NCBI RefSeq assembly: GCF_030693485.1
Contig: NZ_JAUYAN010000173.1
Coordinates: 1-40,985, forward strand
Source: Bradyrhizobium sp.
GTDB taxonomy: Bacteria > Pseudomonadota > Alphaproteobacteria > Rhizobiales > Xanthobacteraceae
Length of the DNA: 40,985 nucleotides
Reading direction: 5' to 3'
Positions 28,084-38,011 of this stretch are shown here, piece after piece. The position numbers and the translations under genes are program-made. The notes beneath the pieces are model-generated. The model did not search any database. It had not been told where the DNA came from and saw nothing but the letters and a program-made list of their open reading frames with translations. Within the stretch, counting starts at the first letter, position 1. Every line of letters begins with the position of its first letter.

Positions 28084-28836
28084 ATGTCCGCCATTTCTCG
28101 TCGCCATCTGGTCACGATGGCCGCAGGCATCGCTGCCGTCGCCGCCGCGCCACGCGCTGTGTTTGCCCAGGCGCCCGCCGCGGCTCCCGCTGCCGCGCCG
28201 GCGGCCGCAGGCCCCTTCGTACTCCCGCCGCTGACCTATCCAACCAATGCGTTCGAACCGCACATCGACGCCAAGACCATGGAAATCCATCATGGCCGGC
28301 ATCATCAGGCGTTCATCACCAATCTCAACAATCTGGCCAAGACCAATCCGCAGCTCGGCACTGCTGCCATCCCGAACGTGCTCGGCAACATCAACGCGCT
28401 GAACGACGACATCAAATTCGCTGTTCGCAACAACCTCGGCGGCCACGCCAACCACACCATGTTCTGGGAGATCATGGGACCGAACGGCGGCAAGCCCGAG
28501 GGCGAGGTGCTGGCCGCGATCGACAAGGACCTCGGCGGCATGGAAAAATTCCAGACCGACTTCAACGCCGCGGGCGGCCGCCAGTTCGGCTCGGGCTGGG
28601 TGTTCGTCACCGTCTCCAAGGAAGGCAAGCTCGCGATCGAAACCCGTCCGAACCAGGACAATCCGATCATGGACGGCAAGCGCGCCTTGATGGGCAACGA
28701 CGTCTGGGAGCATGCCTATTATCTCAACTACCAGAACCGCCGCGCCGATTACCTCAAGGCATGGTGGAACACGGTGAACTGGACCAAGGTCGCCGAGCGC
28801 TACGCCGCCGCCAAGGCCGGCACACTGGGGGTTTGA
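28084..28836 (+). CDS. Superoxide dismutase (Mn-type signature), Tat-exported
   Basis: This 250-residue Fe/Mn-family SOD converts superoxide to peroxide and oxygen. It starts with a twin-arginine signal (SRRHLVTMAAG, cleavage likely after VFA near 28), then an Ala/Pro linker (29-43), then the SOD fold. Metal ligands are H69 (EIHHGRHH), H124 (HANHTMFW), and Asp and His in DVWEHAY. The GGHANH and NQD segments resemble Mn-type rather than Fe-type enzymes. Export to the periplasm is inferred from the signal. The ATG is preceded by CAGGGAG-like sequence. The 27858-28083 stretch before it holds no gene that I can support. It lies close to oxyR and katG. Confidence 0.92.
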   Translation: MSAISRRHLVTMAAGIAAVAAAPRAVFAQAPAAAPAAAPAAAGPFVLPPLTYPTNAFEPHIDAKTMEIHHGRHHQAFITNLNNLAKTNPQLGTAAIPNVLGNINALNDDIKFAVRNNLGGHANHTMFWEIMGPNGGKPEGEVLAAIDKDLGGMEKFQTDFNAAGGRQFGSGWVFVTVSKEGKLAIETRPNQDNPIMDGKRALMGNDVWEHAYYLNYQNRRADYLKAWWNTVNWTKVAERYAAAKAGTLGV

Positions 28837-28865
28837 GTTCAGTCGCACGGCACCGCACGGTCTGT

Positions 28866-28984
28866 CCCCTCTCCCGCGCTTGCGGGGGAGGGTTAGGGTG
28901 GGGGCTCTCTCATCCGTTATCTGCAAGCAGTGTACCCGCTGAGGTACCCCCACCCCGGCCCTCCCCCGCAAGCGCGGGAGAGGG
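28866..28984. repeat. Inverted repeat between convergent sod and oxyR
   Basis: Perfect 26-bp arms (28867-28892 and 28959-28984) of the form ccctctcccgcgcttgcg..., with a further ggtggggg/cccccac match inward. Each arm also folds on itself (cccgc-gctt-gcggg). It sits between the sod stop and the oxyR stop and could terminate both transcripts. Confidence 0.8.
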
Positions 28985-29016
28985 AGAAGAAGGCCCCGGC
29001 TCAGCGGCGCAACGTT

Positions 29017-29949
29017 TCACGCTGCGCCGCGTTCCGGGGCACGAGACTCTCCAACACTCTCCTTCACCACCTCGCCCAACGCGGCAAAGTCCGCCTTCCG
29101 CGGCGAGGTGCGGCGGTACACGAGGCCGATGCTGCGGCCGGGCTGCGGGTCTTCCAGCCGCAGGAATTTGACGCGGGCGTCGCGCCGCTCGACATCGGCG
29201 GCGATCTGCGGAATCAGCGTGACGCCGTAACCGCCCGCGACCATCTGCATCACCGTATTCAGGCTGCTGGCGCCGAACACGGTGCCCCCGCCAGCACCGC
29301 TGCGGACGCGCGTCGCGTTGGCGCAGAACGCCAGCGCCTGGTCGCGCAGGCAGTGACCGTCCTCAAGCAGGATCAGCCGACTCTGGTCGATATCTTCCGC
29401 GGCCACCCGCGCGGTCTCCTTTCGCGGATCGCTCGCCGGCACCGCCAGCAGGAACAGATCCTCGAACAGCGTAATCGTATCGATGTCGGGCTCGGCCACC
29501 GGCAGCGCGAGCATGGCGGCATCGAGCGCGCCGCTCTTGATGTCCTCGATCAACTGCCTTGTCTGGGTTTCGCGCAGCTCCAGCTGCAGTTCCGGAAACC
29601 GACTCTGCAACAACGGAAGAATCCGCGGCAGCAGATAGGGCGCCAGCGAGGGAATGACGCCGAGCGTCAGCCGCCCGGTCAGGAGACCGCTGCGGTGGCG
29701 GGCGAAGTCGACCAGATCGCGCGAGGCCGTCAACACCTCCTCGCCGCGCCGCGCGATCTCGCGTCCGACATCGGTCAGCATCACATCGCCGGGCCGCCGC
29801 TCCACCACGGCGACACCGAGGGTGCGTTCCAGATCGCGGATCTGCATCGACAGCGCGGGCTGGGTGACGGCGCAGGCCTCGGCGGCGCGGCCGAAATGGC
29901 CGTGTTTGGCCAGTGCCGAAAGATAACGTAGCTGTCGGAGCGTGATCAT
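29017..29949 (-). CDS. oxyR: Hydrogen peroxide-inducible regulator OxyR
   Basis: OxyR is a LysR-type activator that senses peroxide. The 310-residue protein has a winged HTH (about 1-60; ITLRQLRYLSALAKHGHFGRA-type) and a substrate-type domain with the redox pair C200 and C209 in EDGHCLRDQALAFC. The nine-residue spacing matches the E. coli C199/C208 disulfide pair, so this is true OxyR rather than a generic LysR protein. The frame is open back to 30054, but the ATG at 29949 is the family start and the extra 35 residues overlap the operator. It is divergent from katG, its likely target. A low-homology tail follows about residue 300. Confidence 0.95.
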   Translation of the reverse strand: MITLRQLRYLSALAKHGHFGRAAEACAVTQPALSMQIRDLERTLGVAVVERRPGDVMLTDVGREIARRGEEVLTASRDLVDFARHRSGLLTGRLTLGVIPSLAPYLLPRILPLLQSRFPELQLELRETQTRQLIEDIKSGALDAAMLALPVAEPDIDTITLFEDLFLLAVPASDPRKETARVAAEDIDQSRLILLEDGHCLRDQALAFCANATRVRSGAGGGTVFGASSLNTVMQMVAGGYGVTLIPQIAADVERRDARVKFLRLEDPQPGRSIGLVYRRTSPRKADFAALGEVVKESVGESRAPERGAA

Positions 29950-29950
29950 A

Positions 29951-29971
29951 TCGATCAGATAAACTGATCGA
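29951..29971. promoter_or_regulatory. Candidate OxyR operator, inverted repeat between oxyR and katG
   Basis: A perfect 8-5-8 inverted repeat, tcgatcag-ataaa-ctgatcga, fits the LysR-type T-N11-A pattern. It lies immediately upstream of the oxyR ATG. About 35 bp away is another partial palindrome, gatcttagatatc (29998-30010), which could be the second half-site. The rest of the 29950-30276 gap shows no other motif I can name. Confidence 0.5.
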
Positions 29972-30165
29972 GAGACCAAGACAATTCGACTGGACCTGAT
30001 CTTAGATATCTTCCAAGGTGGCGATGCAGCGAATTGACTGAAGGCAACGAGCACCCCTGCGGATCCGGCTGACGTGGTTGCTCCAGATCAATGCGCCCGC
30101 GGCCTCCCCCTTGGTCAAATGCGGGCTCCGCCCCACCTGCCGGAAGGAACGACAGCCATGGCTGA

Positions 30166-32463
<2,298 letters not shown>

Positions 32464-32492
32464 CCGGCGCGGCGACCAACAAAGAGTGATTG

Positions 32493-32519
32493 GGGGCGGC
32501 CGAAAGGCCGCCCCTTTTT
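32493..32519 (+). terminator. Intrinsic terminator after katG
   Basis: A perfect 9-bp stem, ggggcggcc-gaaa-ggccgcccc, with five T residues, 29 bases after the katG stop. Confidence 0.9.
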
Positions 32520-32608
32520 CTTGCCAGGGACTTGCCTGTAGAAACGACACAGGTCGAGCCGATTGTCGGGTTCGGCATGTATCGAGGGAAGAAGCAGGGA
32601 ATTATCCG

Positions 32609-33205
32609 ATGATGAAACTGTACTGGGCGCCACGCACGCGATCGTTCACCGCGCTGTGGCTGATGGAAGAAACCGGCCAGCCTTACGAGCGCGTGCTGAC
32701 CGACATCGCCACCGGTGCGCAGAAGACGCCCGAATACCTCGCGATCAATCCGATGGGCAAGGTGCCGGCGCTGGGGGATGGCGACGCCACGCTGGCGGAG
32801 GCCGCGGCGATCTGCGCCTATGTGGCCGAGCGCTATCCGCAAGCCAAGCTGGCGCCGCCGCTCGGCGATCCCTTGCGCGCAAAATATCTGTACTGGCTGT
32901 TCTTCTCGCCCGGCTGCATCGAGCCCGCGATCGTGCAGATCGCCACCAAGATCGAGATGAACCCGGTCGCTGCCGGCTGGGGCGAGGCGCGGCGCGTGTT
33001 CGACGTCCTCGACACGGCGGTGAGCAAAGGCCCGTGGATCCTCGGCGACACATTCTCGGCCGCGGATATCGTCATCGGGTCGGGGCTGAATTTCGCGGTG
33101 CGGATGTTCAAGATGGTGCCGCCGCGCCCGTCCTTCGACGCCTATCTCGATCGCTGCGCGGCGCGCCCGGCGTTTCAACGCGCGGAGAAGATCGCGGCTG
33201 GGTAG
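32609..33205 (+). CDS. Glutathione S-transferase family protein
   Basis: A 198-residue GST-fold protein with an N-terminal thioredoxin-like domain (about 1-78; NPMGKVPAL and LAEAAAICAYVA carry the glutathione-binding cis-Pro and SNAIL-like positions, the latter as E-A) and a C-terminal helical domain (about 85-195). The substrate is unknown. Starts at 32609 (ATG) and 32612 (second ATG) are both possible; the open frame upstream runs through the katG terminator and is not coding. It follows katG but has its own transcript because of that terminator. A link to peroxide detoxification is suggested by position only. Confidence 0.85.
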   Translation: MMKLYWAPRTRSFTALWLMEETGQPYERVLTDIATGAQKTPEYLAINPMGKVPALGDGDATLAEAAAICAYVAERYPQAKLAPPLGDPLRAKYLYWLFFSPGCIEPAIVQIATKIEMNPVAAGWGEARRVFDVLDTAVSKGPWILGDTFSAADIVIGSGLNFAVRMFKMVPPRPSFDAYLDRCAARPAFQRAEKIAAG

Positions 33206-33288
33206 ACCGAAGCCCCCGCTTTATCGCGCTCACGACTGTCATCGGCTTGAACCCGGTACACCGTCATGCTGAAATCTACTCTTGAGGC

Positions 33289-34095
33289 CTATTCCCCAAG
33301 GTTCTTCAATTCTTCCGGCCGCGGCATCGAGATGATGTTGTAGCCGGAATCGACGTAGTGGATTTCGCCGGTGACGCCGCCCGACAGTTCCGACAGGAGA
33401 TAGAGCGCCGAGCCGCCGAGTTCGTCCAGTGTCACGCCGCGGCCGAGCGGCGAGTGCTTCTGCTGGAACGCGAACATCGCGCGCGCATCGCCGATGCCCG
33501 ATCCCGCCAGCGTCCGGATCGGTCCGGCCGAGATCGCGTTGATGCGAATGCCGCGCGAGCCGAAATCGGCAGCCAGATAGCGCACCGAGGCTTCCAGCGC
33601 CGCCTTGGCGACGCCCATCACGTTATAATTCGGCATCACGCGCATCGAGCCGCCGAAGGTCAGCGTGATCATTGCGCCGCCGGATTCGGGCATCAACTCG
33701 GCCGCGCGTTTGGCCAGTTCCGTGAAGGAGAAGCACGAAATCACCATGGTGCGGGAAAAGTTCTCGCGGCTGGTGTCGGCATAGCGGCCTCTCAGCTCAT
33801 TCTTGTCGGAGGCGCCGATGGCATGAACCAGGAAATCCAGCTGTCCCCATTTTTCCCGGAGCGTGGCGAACAGGGAATCGACACTGGCCAGGTCTTCGAC
33901 GTCGCAAGGAATCACCATGTCGACACCGAGCGACTGGGCCAGCGGCTTGACGCGCTTGCCCAGCGCATCGCCCTGATAGGTAAAGGCCAGCTCCGCGCCC
34001 TGCGCCGCCAGCGCCCGGGCAATGCCCCACGCGATCGAATGATCATTGGCGACGCCCATGATCAGCCCGCGCTTGCCCTTCATCAGGTCCTGCAT
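33289..34095 (-). CDS. fabI: Enoyl-[acyl-carrier-protein] reductase (FabI)
   Basis: FabI reduces trans-2-enoyl-ACP in fatty acid elongation using NADH. The 268-residue short-chain reductase has the nucleotide-binding start (GLIMGVANDHSIAWG), and the catalytic Y157 and K164 (NYNVMGVAK, the Y-x6-K spacing of FabI). At the position of E. coli Tyr146 it has Phe147 (LTFGGS), a conservative change. The ATG at 34095 gives the family N-terminus. It follows fabB on the same strand, with a palindromic element in the 126-base gap; fabA, fabB and fabI probably serve one pathway. Confidence 0.94.
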   Translation of the reverse strand: MQDLMKGKRGLIMGVANDHSIAWGIARALAAQGAELAFTYQGDALGKRVKPLAQSLGVDMVIPCDVEDLASVDSLFATLREKWGQLDFLVHAIGASDKNELRGRYADTSRENFSRTMVISCFSFTELAKRAAELMPESGGAMITLTFGGSMRVMPNYNVMGVAKAALEASVRYLAADFGSRGIRINAISAGPIRTLAGSGIGDARAMFAFQQKHSPLGRGVTLDELGGSALYLLSELSGGVTGEIHYVDSGYNIISMPRPEELKNLGE

Positions 34096-34115
34096 CGCTT
34101 GTCCTTTATTGCCAT

Positions 34116-34216
34116 CGTCATCATCCGCGAAAGCGGGTGATGCAGTATTGCAGAGACGTCGGTGAATGAATCGAGCAGCCGCGGATTACCGGATGCCCCG
34201 CATGCACGGGGCATGA
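34116..34216. repeat. Hairpin-rich intergenic element between fabB and fabI
   Basis: It contains tcatccgc-gaaa-gcgggtga (one mismatch) and tgccccg-catgca-cggggca (perfect 7 bp). It resembles the other palindromic elements in form. It sits inside the fabA-fabB-fabI run and may act as a transcribed structured spacer. Ends are approximate. Confidence 0.55.
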
Positions 34217-34221
34217 AAGGA

Positions 34222-35445
34222 TCACGCATCCATCCGCTTGAACACCAGGGTGGCGTTGGTGCCGCCGAAACCGAAGGAATTCGACAGCACGGTGCCAAGC
34301 TTCACATTGTCGATGCGCTTGCGCACGATCGGCATGTCGGCGAACACGGGATCGAGCTCGGTGATGTTGGCGCTCTCGCAGATGAAGCCGTTCTGCATCA
34401 TCAGCAGCGAATAGATCGCCTCCTGCACGCCGGTGGCGCCGAGCGAATGTCCGGTCAACGCCTTGGTCGCCGAGATCGGCGGGCACTTGTCGCCGACGCC
34501 GAACACCTTGCGGATCGCCTCGATCTCCGGCGGATCGCCGGCCGGCGTCGAGGTGGCGTGCGGGTTGATGTAGTCGATCGGGGTTCTCACATGTTCCATG
34601 GCCATGCGCATGCAGCGCTCGGCGCCCTCGCCCGAAGGCGCCACCATGTCGTAGCCGTCGGAGGTGGCGCCGTAGCCGATGATTTCGCCGTAGATCCTGG
34701 CGCCGCGCGCCTTCGCGTGCTCGATCTCTTCCAGCACCACGACGCCGGCGCCGCCGGCGATGACGAAGCCGTCGCGGCTGACGTCATAGGGACGCGACGC
34801 GGTCGCGGGAGTATCGTTGTATTTCGACGACATCGCGCCCATCGCATCGAACAGCACCGACAGCGACCATTCGAGTTCCTCGCAGCCGCCGGCGAAGATG
34901 ACGTCCTGCTTGCCGATCTGGATGGTCTCGTAGGCGTTGCCGATACAATGGTTCGAGGTGGCGCAGGCCGACGAGATCGAATAGTTGACGCCCTTGATCT
35001 TGAACCAGGTGGCGAGCGTCGCCGACGCCGTCGAGGACATCGCCTTCGGCACCGCGAAAGGTCCGACCCGCTTCGGCCCCTTGGTGCGGGTGATGTCGGC
35101 GGCTTCCACGATGGTGCGGGCCGACGGTCCGCCGGAGCCCATGATGATGCCGGTGCGAATGTTGGAAACGTCCGTCGGCTCCAGACCGGAATCCTGGATC
35201 GCCTGCTCCATGGCGATATGATTCCAGGCCGCGCCCTGGCCGAGGAAGCGCATCGCCCGGCGGTCGATGACGCCCGCCGGATCGAGCGTGGGAGCACCCT
35301 GCACCTGGGAGCGGAAACCGAGCTCGGCATACTTGTCCGCGCGCGTGATTCCGGACTTCGCCTCGTGCAGGCTCGCCAGTACTTCCTGGGTGTTGTTTCC
35401 GATGGACGAGACGATGCCCATCCCCGTGATGACAACCCGCCTCAT
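34222..35445 (-). CDS. fabB: Beta-ketoacyl-ACP synthase I (FabB)
   Basis: FabB condenses malonyl-ACP with acyl-ACP and is required for the unsaturated fatty acid branch. The 407-residue thiolase-fold enzyme has the C161-H296-H333 catalytic triad ([24 protein letters not shown]) and K328. Its pairing with fabA on the same strand supports the FabB rather than the FabF assignment. The ATG at 35445 has GGGCGAGG upstream. The gap to fabA is 68 bases. Confidence 0.95.
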   Translation of the reverse strand: MRRVVITGMGIVSSIGNNTQEVLASLHEAKSGITRADKYAELGFRSQVQGAPTLDPAGVIDRRAMRFLGQGAAWNHIAMEQAIQDSGLEPTDVSNIRTGIIMGSGGPSARTIVEAADITRTKGPKRVGPFAVPKAMSSTASATLATWFKIKGVNYSISSACATSNHCIGNAYETIQIGKQDVIFAGGCEELEWSLSVLFDAMGAMSSKYNDTPATASRPYDVSRDGFVIAGGAGVVVLEEIEHAKARGARIYGEIIGYGATSDGYDMVAPSGEGAERCMRMAMEHVRTPIDYINPHATSTPAGDPPEIEAIRKVFGVGDKCPPISATKALTGHSLGATGVQEAIYSLLMMQNGFICESANITELDPVFADMPIVRKRIDNVKLGTVLSNSFGFGGTNATLVFKRMDA

Positions 35446-35513
35446 GATCGCCTCGCCCTGTCGTTACCGTTTTGTGTGATAGCGGTCCAAACCGCACGCC
35501 GCAGCAGGAAACC

Positions 35514-36044
35514 TCAGGCCCCCGGCTGCAGCGCGGCTCCCTGCTTCAAGAGCCCGACCCTCAGATCCTTCGCGCGATAGATAATCTCGCCATCGGCCGA
35601 AAGCCAGCCGTCGGCGATGCCCAGCCAGAGCTTTAGGCGCATCACGCGCTTGATGTCGACGTTGTACACAATCTTGCGAACGTTCGGCATCACCTGGCCG
35701 GTAAACTTCAACTCGTTGAGGCCCAATGCCCGGCCCCGCCCCTCGCCGCCGCTCCAGCCAAGGTAGAAACCCACCATCTGCCAGAGCGCATCCAGGCCGA
35801 GACAACCCGGCATGACCGGATCGCCCTTGAAATGGCAACCGAAAAACCAGATGTCCGGATTCACGTCGAGTTCGGCCCGAACGATGCCCTTGCCGTATTC
35901 CCCGCCGGTTTCCGAGATCTCGGTAATCCGGTCGAACATCAGCATCGGGGGCAACGGCAATTGTGCGTTGCCCGGACCGAATAATTCGCCGCGGCCGCAT
36001 GCCAGCAAATCCTCGTATTCGTAACTGCCGCGCCGGTCCAGCAT
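35514..36044 (-). CDS. fabA: 3-hydroxydecanoyl-ACP dehydratase/isomerase (FabA)
   Basis: FabA dehydrates 3-hydroxydecanoyl-ACP and isomerises trans-2- to cis-3-decenoyl-ACP, the entry to anaerobic unsaturated fatty acid synthesis. The 176-residue hot-dog protein has the active-site H71 and D85 ([19 protein letters not shown]), matching E. coli H70 and D84. Length fits the family. The ATG at 36044 has GAGAGG a few bases upstream. It is divergent from irr across 351 bases; no strong promoter is visible on its own strand. Confidence 0.96.
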   Translation of the reverse strand: MLDRRGSYEYEDLLACGRGELFGPGNAQLPLPPMLMFDRITEISETGGEYGKGIVRAELDVNPDIWFFGCHFKGDPVMPGCLGLDALWQMVGFYLGWSGGEGRGRALGLNELKFTGQVMPNVRKIVYNVDIKRVMRLKLWLGIADGWLSADGEIIYRAKDLRVGLLKQGAALQPGA

Positions 36045-36298
36045 CGTATTCAGCCTCTCAAATGTCCCGATGAGTGCTTTTGAGCGAAAAGGGCCCGATT
36101 CGCGCAGGAAGGTGCGCCAGTTGTCGCGTGTTGGCGCGAATACCGCAGTTCAGGATGGTCCTGCGGCCAACTGCGCTCGACTTTGCCGGATTCGCAAAGT
36201 TAAGTCCGCGCGCTCTCTATCATAGGCCCCGCCGGTGGCAAGCACCACCGCCAGGTAAATCGCCGCGCCTGTCACCCGGTTCCATTTAACTTAGGATC

Positions 36299-36331
36299 GT
36301 TCTAGTTACCATGGCGGCATTCTAGTTGCGA
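36299..36331. promoter_or_regulatory. Candidate Irr/Fur operator: direct repeats and ICE-like box before irr
   Basis: TTCTAGTT occurs twice, at 36299 and 36320, 21 bp apart. The first copy is also the right half of an ICE-like palindrome, ttagga-tcg-ttctag, starting at 36290. The second copy lies just upstream of the -35 of the irr promoter. Rhizobial Irr binds ICE boxes (TTAGAA/TTCTAA halves), so autoregulation or Fur control is plausible but unproven. The remaining 36045-36289 stretch shows no gene. Confidence 0.45.
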
Positions 36332-36336
36332 AATAC

Positions 36337-36364
36337 TTGCATCTAACGGATTTCCCTCTATATT
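36337..36364 (+). promoter_or_regulatory. Candidate promoter of irr
   Basis: TTGCAT at 36337-36342 and TATATT at 36359-36364 with a 16-base spacer. The predicted start near 36371 leaves a leader of about 25 bases before the GTG at 36396. Confidence 0.55.
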
Positions 36365-36395
36365 CCATGACAATATTAGTGCGACAGCGAGTGCG

Positions 36396-36902
36396 GTGCC
36401 TGACGTGGAAATAAGCGTGGACACTTCGATTTTGAATGACGACGCCGCCCATCCTGCATCCCGCCCCGCGGGTCACCAGCCGGCGCTGACCGGCTGCCCA
36501 TGGCATGACGTCAACGAAATGCTGCAGGCGGCCGGGCTACGCCCGACCCGTCAGCGCATGGCGCTGGGCTGGCTGCTGTTCGGCAAGGGCGCCCGCCATC
36601 TCACCGCGGAAATGCTCTACGAGGAAGCCACCCTCGCCAAGGTCCCGGTATCGCTCGCCACCGTCTACAACACCCTCAACCAGCTGACCGATGCCGGCCT
36701 GCTGCGCCAGGTCAGCGTCGACGGCACCAAGACCTATTTCGACACCAACGTCACGACGCATCACCACTTCTATCTCGAAAACAGCCACGAGCTGGTCGAC
36801 ATTCCGGACCCGCATCTGGTGCTGCAGAAGATGCCGGATGTGCCCGAAGGCTACGAAATCGCCCGGGTCGACATGGTCGTGCGCCTGCGCAAGAAGCGCT
36901 GA
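36396..36902 (+). CDS. irr: Iron response regulator Irr (Fur family, heme-regulated)
   Basis: Irr is the heme-responsive repressor/activator of iron genes in rhizobia. The 168-residue protein has the heme regulatory motif GCPWHD at residues 33-38 (Cys34), a winged-helix domain (about 39-110) and the histidine trio HHH at 122-124. Both heme sites known from Bradyrhizobium Irr are present; in that species heme binding triggers its degradation. The start is the GTG at 36396; no in-frame ATG lies before the motif, and a TTG at 36432 is the only other option seen. It is divergent from fabA-fabB-fabI. Confidence 0.95.
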   Translation: MPDVEISVDTSILNDDAAHPASRPAGHQPALTGCPWHDVNEMLQAAGLRPTRQRMALGWLLFGKGARHLTAEMLYEEATLAKVPVSLATVYNTLNQLTDAGLLRQVSVDGTKTYFDTNVTTHHHFYLENSHELVDIPDPHLVLQKMPDVPEGYEIARVDMVVRLRKKR

Positions 36903-36915
36903 GCTCCCTCAGCGA

Positions 36916-37057
36916 GTCGTCCCGGCCTCCCAGCCCGGACCCATAACCGCCGATGTTAATTGTTGAGGGAAGGCAACCAACCGATCGCCTTGACCGATGG
37001 GCTGCGGCGTATGGATCCCGGTTCAGCGTTCGCTTACGCTCACTTGGCCGGGACGAC
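36916..37057. repeat. Palindromic intergenic element, gtcgtccc family
   Basis: A 142-bp element with perfect 12-bp ends (gtcgtcccggcc; ggccgggacgac at 37046-37057) and inner acccat/atgg matches to 3051-3170. It lies between the convergent irr and SH3 genes. Confidence 0.78.
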
Positions 37058-37073
37058 GTTAAGAATTTGCGCC

Positions 37074-37604
37074 CTAATCCACCTTCTCGTCGGCGTAGAC
37101 GCCCCACAGCCGCTGCTGCTCGATCCAGCCGTCAAAGCCGTTACCGACCACGCGGCACCAGCCGGCGGAGCATTTCTTCACCTGGGCGACGACGCCGGCC
37201 TGCAGGCGGGCGGCGACGGCTGAGGCCGGGTCGGCGCGATCGTACAGCGGCGCGAGTTCGTCCTTGGCCTTCATGGTGATGACGGCGGTGCGGCGGCCCG
37301 ACAGCAGCGAGTGATAGACCCAGCCCTCGGCGCCCTCGGAATCGCGGACCCGGCGCCAGTTCTCGAATTCGGCGGTGATCTCAACCGGCAGGCCGGAGCG
37401 GGTGTAGACCCAGGCCACGTCATTGTCCTTGGTCGGGCCGGCCCTGACGTTCACATGATCGGATTTGAGGCTGACATAGCGCGGCAGCGGCAGGCCGCTG
37501 GTGGTCTGGCCCGATTCCTTGGCCGAAAATCCGGGCCCGGCCGACGCACCCAGCATGCAGCCTGCGAGCACCGCCAATTTGCAAAAACGCCGCAACGCCA
37601 TCAA
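37074..37604 (-). CDS. Exported SH3-domain protein
   Basis: A 176-residue secreted or periplasmic protein of unknown function. A signal peptide (LAVLAGCMLGASAGPGFSA, cleavage near 28) is followed by a bacterial SH3 (SH3b) domain at about 42-110 (VSLKSDHVNVRAGPTKDND, EGWVYHSLLSG) and a second SH3-like stretch at about 115-168 (KCSAGWCRVVGNGFDGWIEQ). Such proteins often bind cell wall, but no catalytic domain is present. AGGAG precedes the start at 37604 (ATG; a second ATG follows at 37601). It is divergent from the hydroxyacid dehydrogenase across 407 bases. Confidence 0.86.
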   Translation of the reverse strand: MMALRRFCKLAVLAGCMLGASAGPGFSAKESGQTTSGLPLPRYVSLKSDHVNVRAGPTKDNDVAWVYTRSGLPVEITAEFENWRRVRDSEGAEGWVYHSLLSGRRTAVITMKAKDELAPLYDRADPASAVAARLQAGVVAQVKKCSAGWCRVVGNGFDGWIEQQRLWGVYADEKVD

Positions 37605-37768
37605 CTCGTCTCCTGCCGAGAACCCAACTCAAATTCTTCGAGCTGAAACACCGGGAATGCCCTGTACTCGCCCGACCGCCCCCGCGATCCCGATCGCGCC
37701 GCAGCGATACCGATTTCGCCCCGCCATCTGTCATTCCGGGCGGTTGGCCCGGGTCCTTGTCGGGGTTC

Positions 37769-37796
37769 TTGTCTTGGCCCGGCCTTCTGCTAGAGA
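37769..37796 (+). promoter_or_regulatory. Candidate promoter in the 37605-38011 gap
   Basis: TTGTCT at 37769-37774 and TAGAGA at 37791-37796 with a 16-base spacer point towards the dehydrogenase. The match is moderate. The rest of this 407-base gap has no supported gene, RNA or strong palindrome. Confidence 0.3.
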
Positions 37797-38011
37797 GGAC
37801 GGAACGCTCTGAACCAGGACGCGCCCGGAATTTCTCGCCGGAAATCAGCGGGAAATATCGGGGAACCCAAGAAAACGACAACAAAACCGTTACCAAACAC
37901 CGGGACCGCGCGGCACGCCGCAGTGTCGAACAACCGGGTTAATGAGGCCTCAACGGCGAAGCTTTTGACGACGTAAAGGGATGGCGAGCAACAGACTCGT
38001 GAGAGCAGGAA

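Noticed and set aside
29950..30054. N-terminal extension of oxyR
   Set aside because: LysR-type proteins begin at the ITLRQLRY segment; the extra codons overlap the operator-like palindrome.
37605..38011. Small open frames in the 407-base gap
   Set aside because: Compositionally like shadows, no ribosome site match and no family resemblance.
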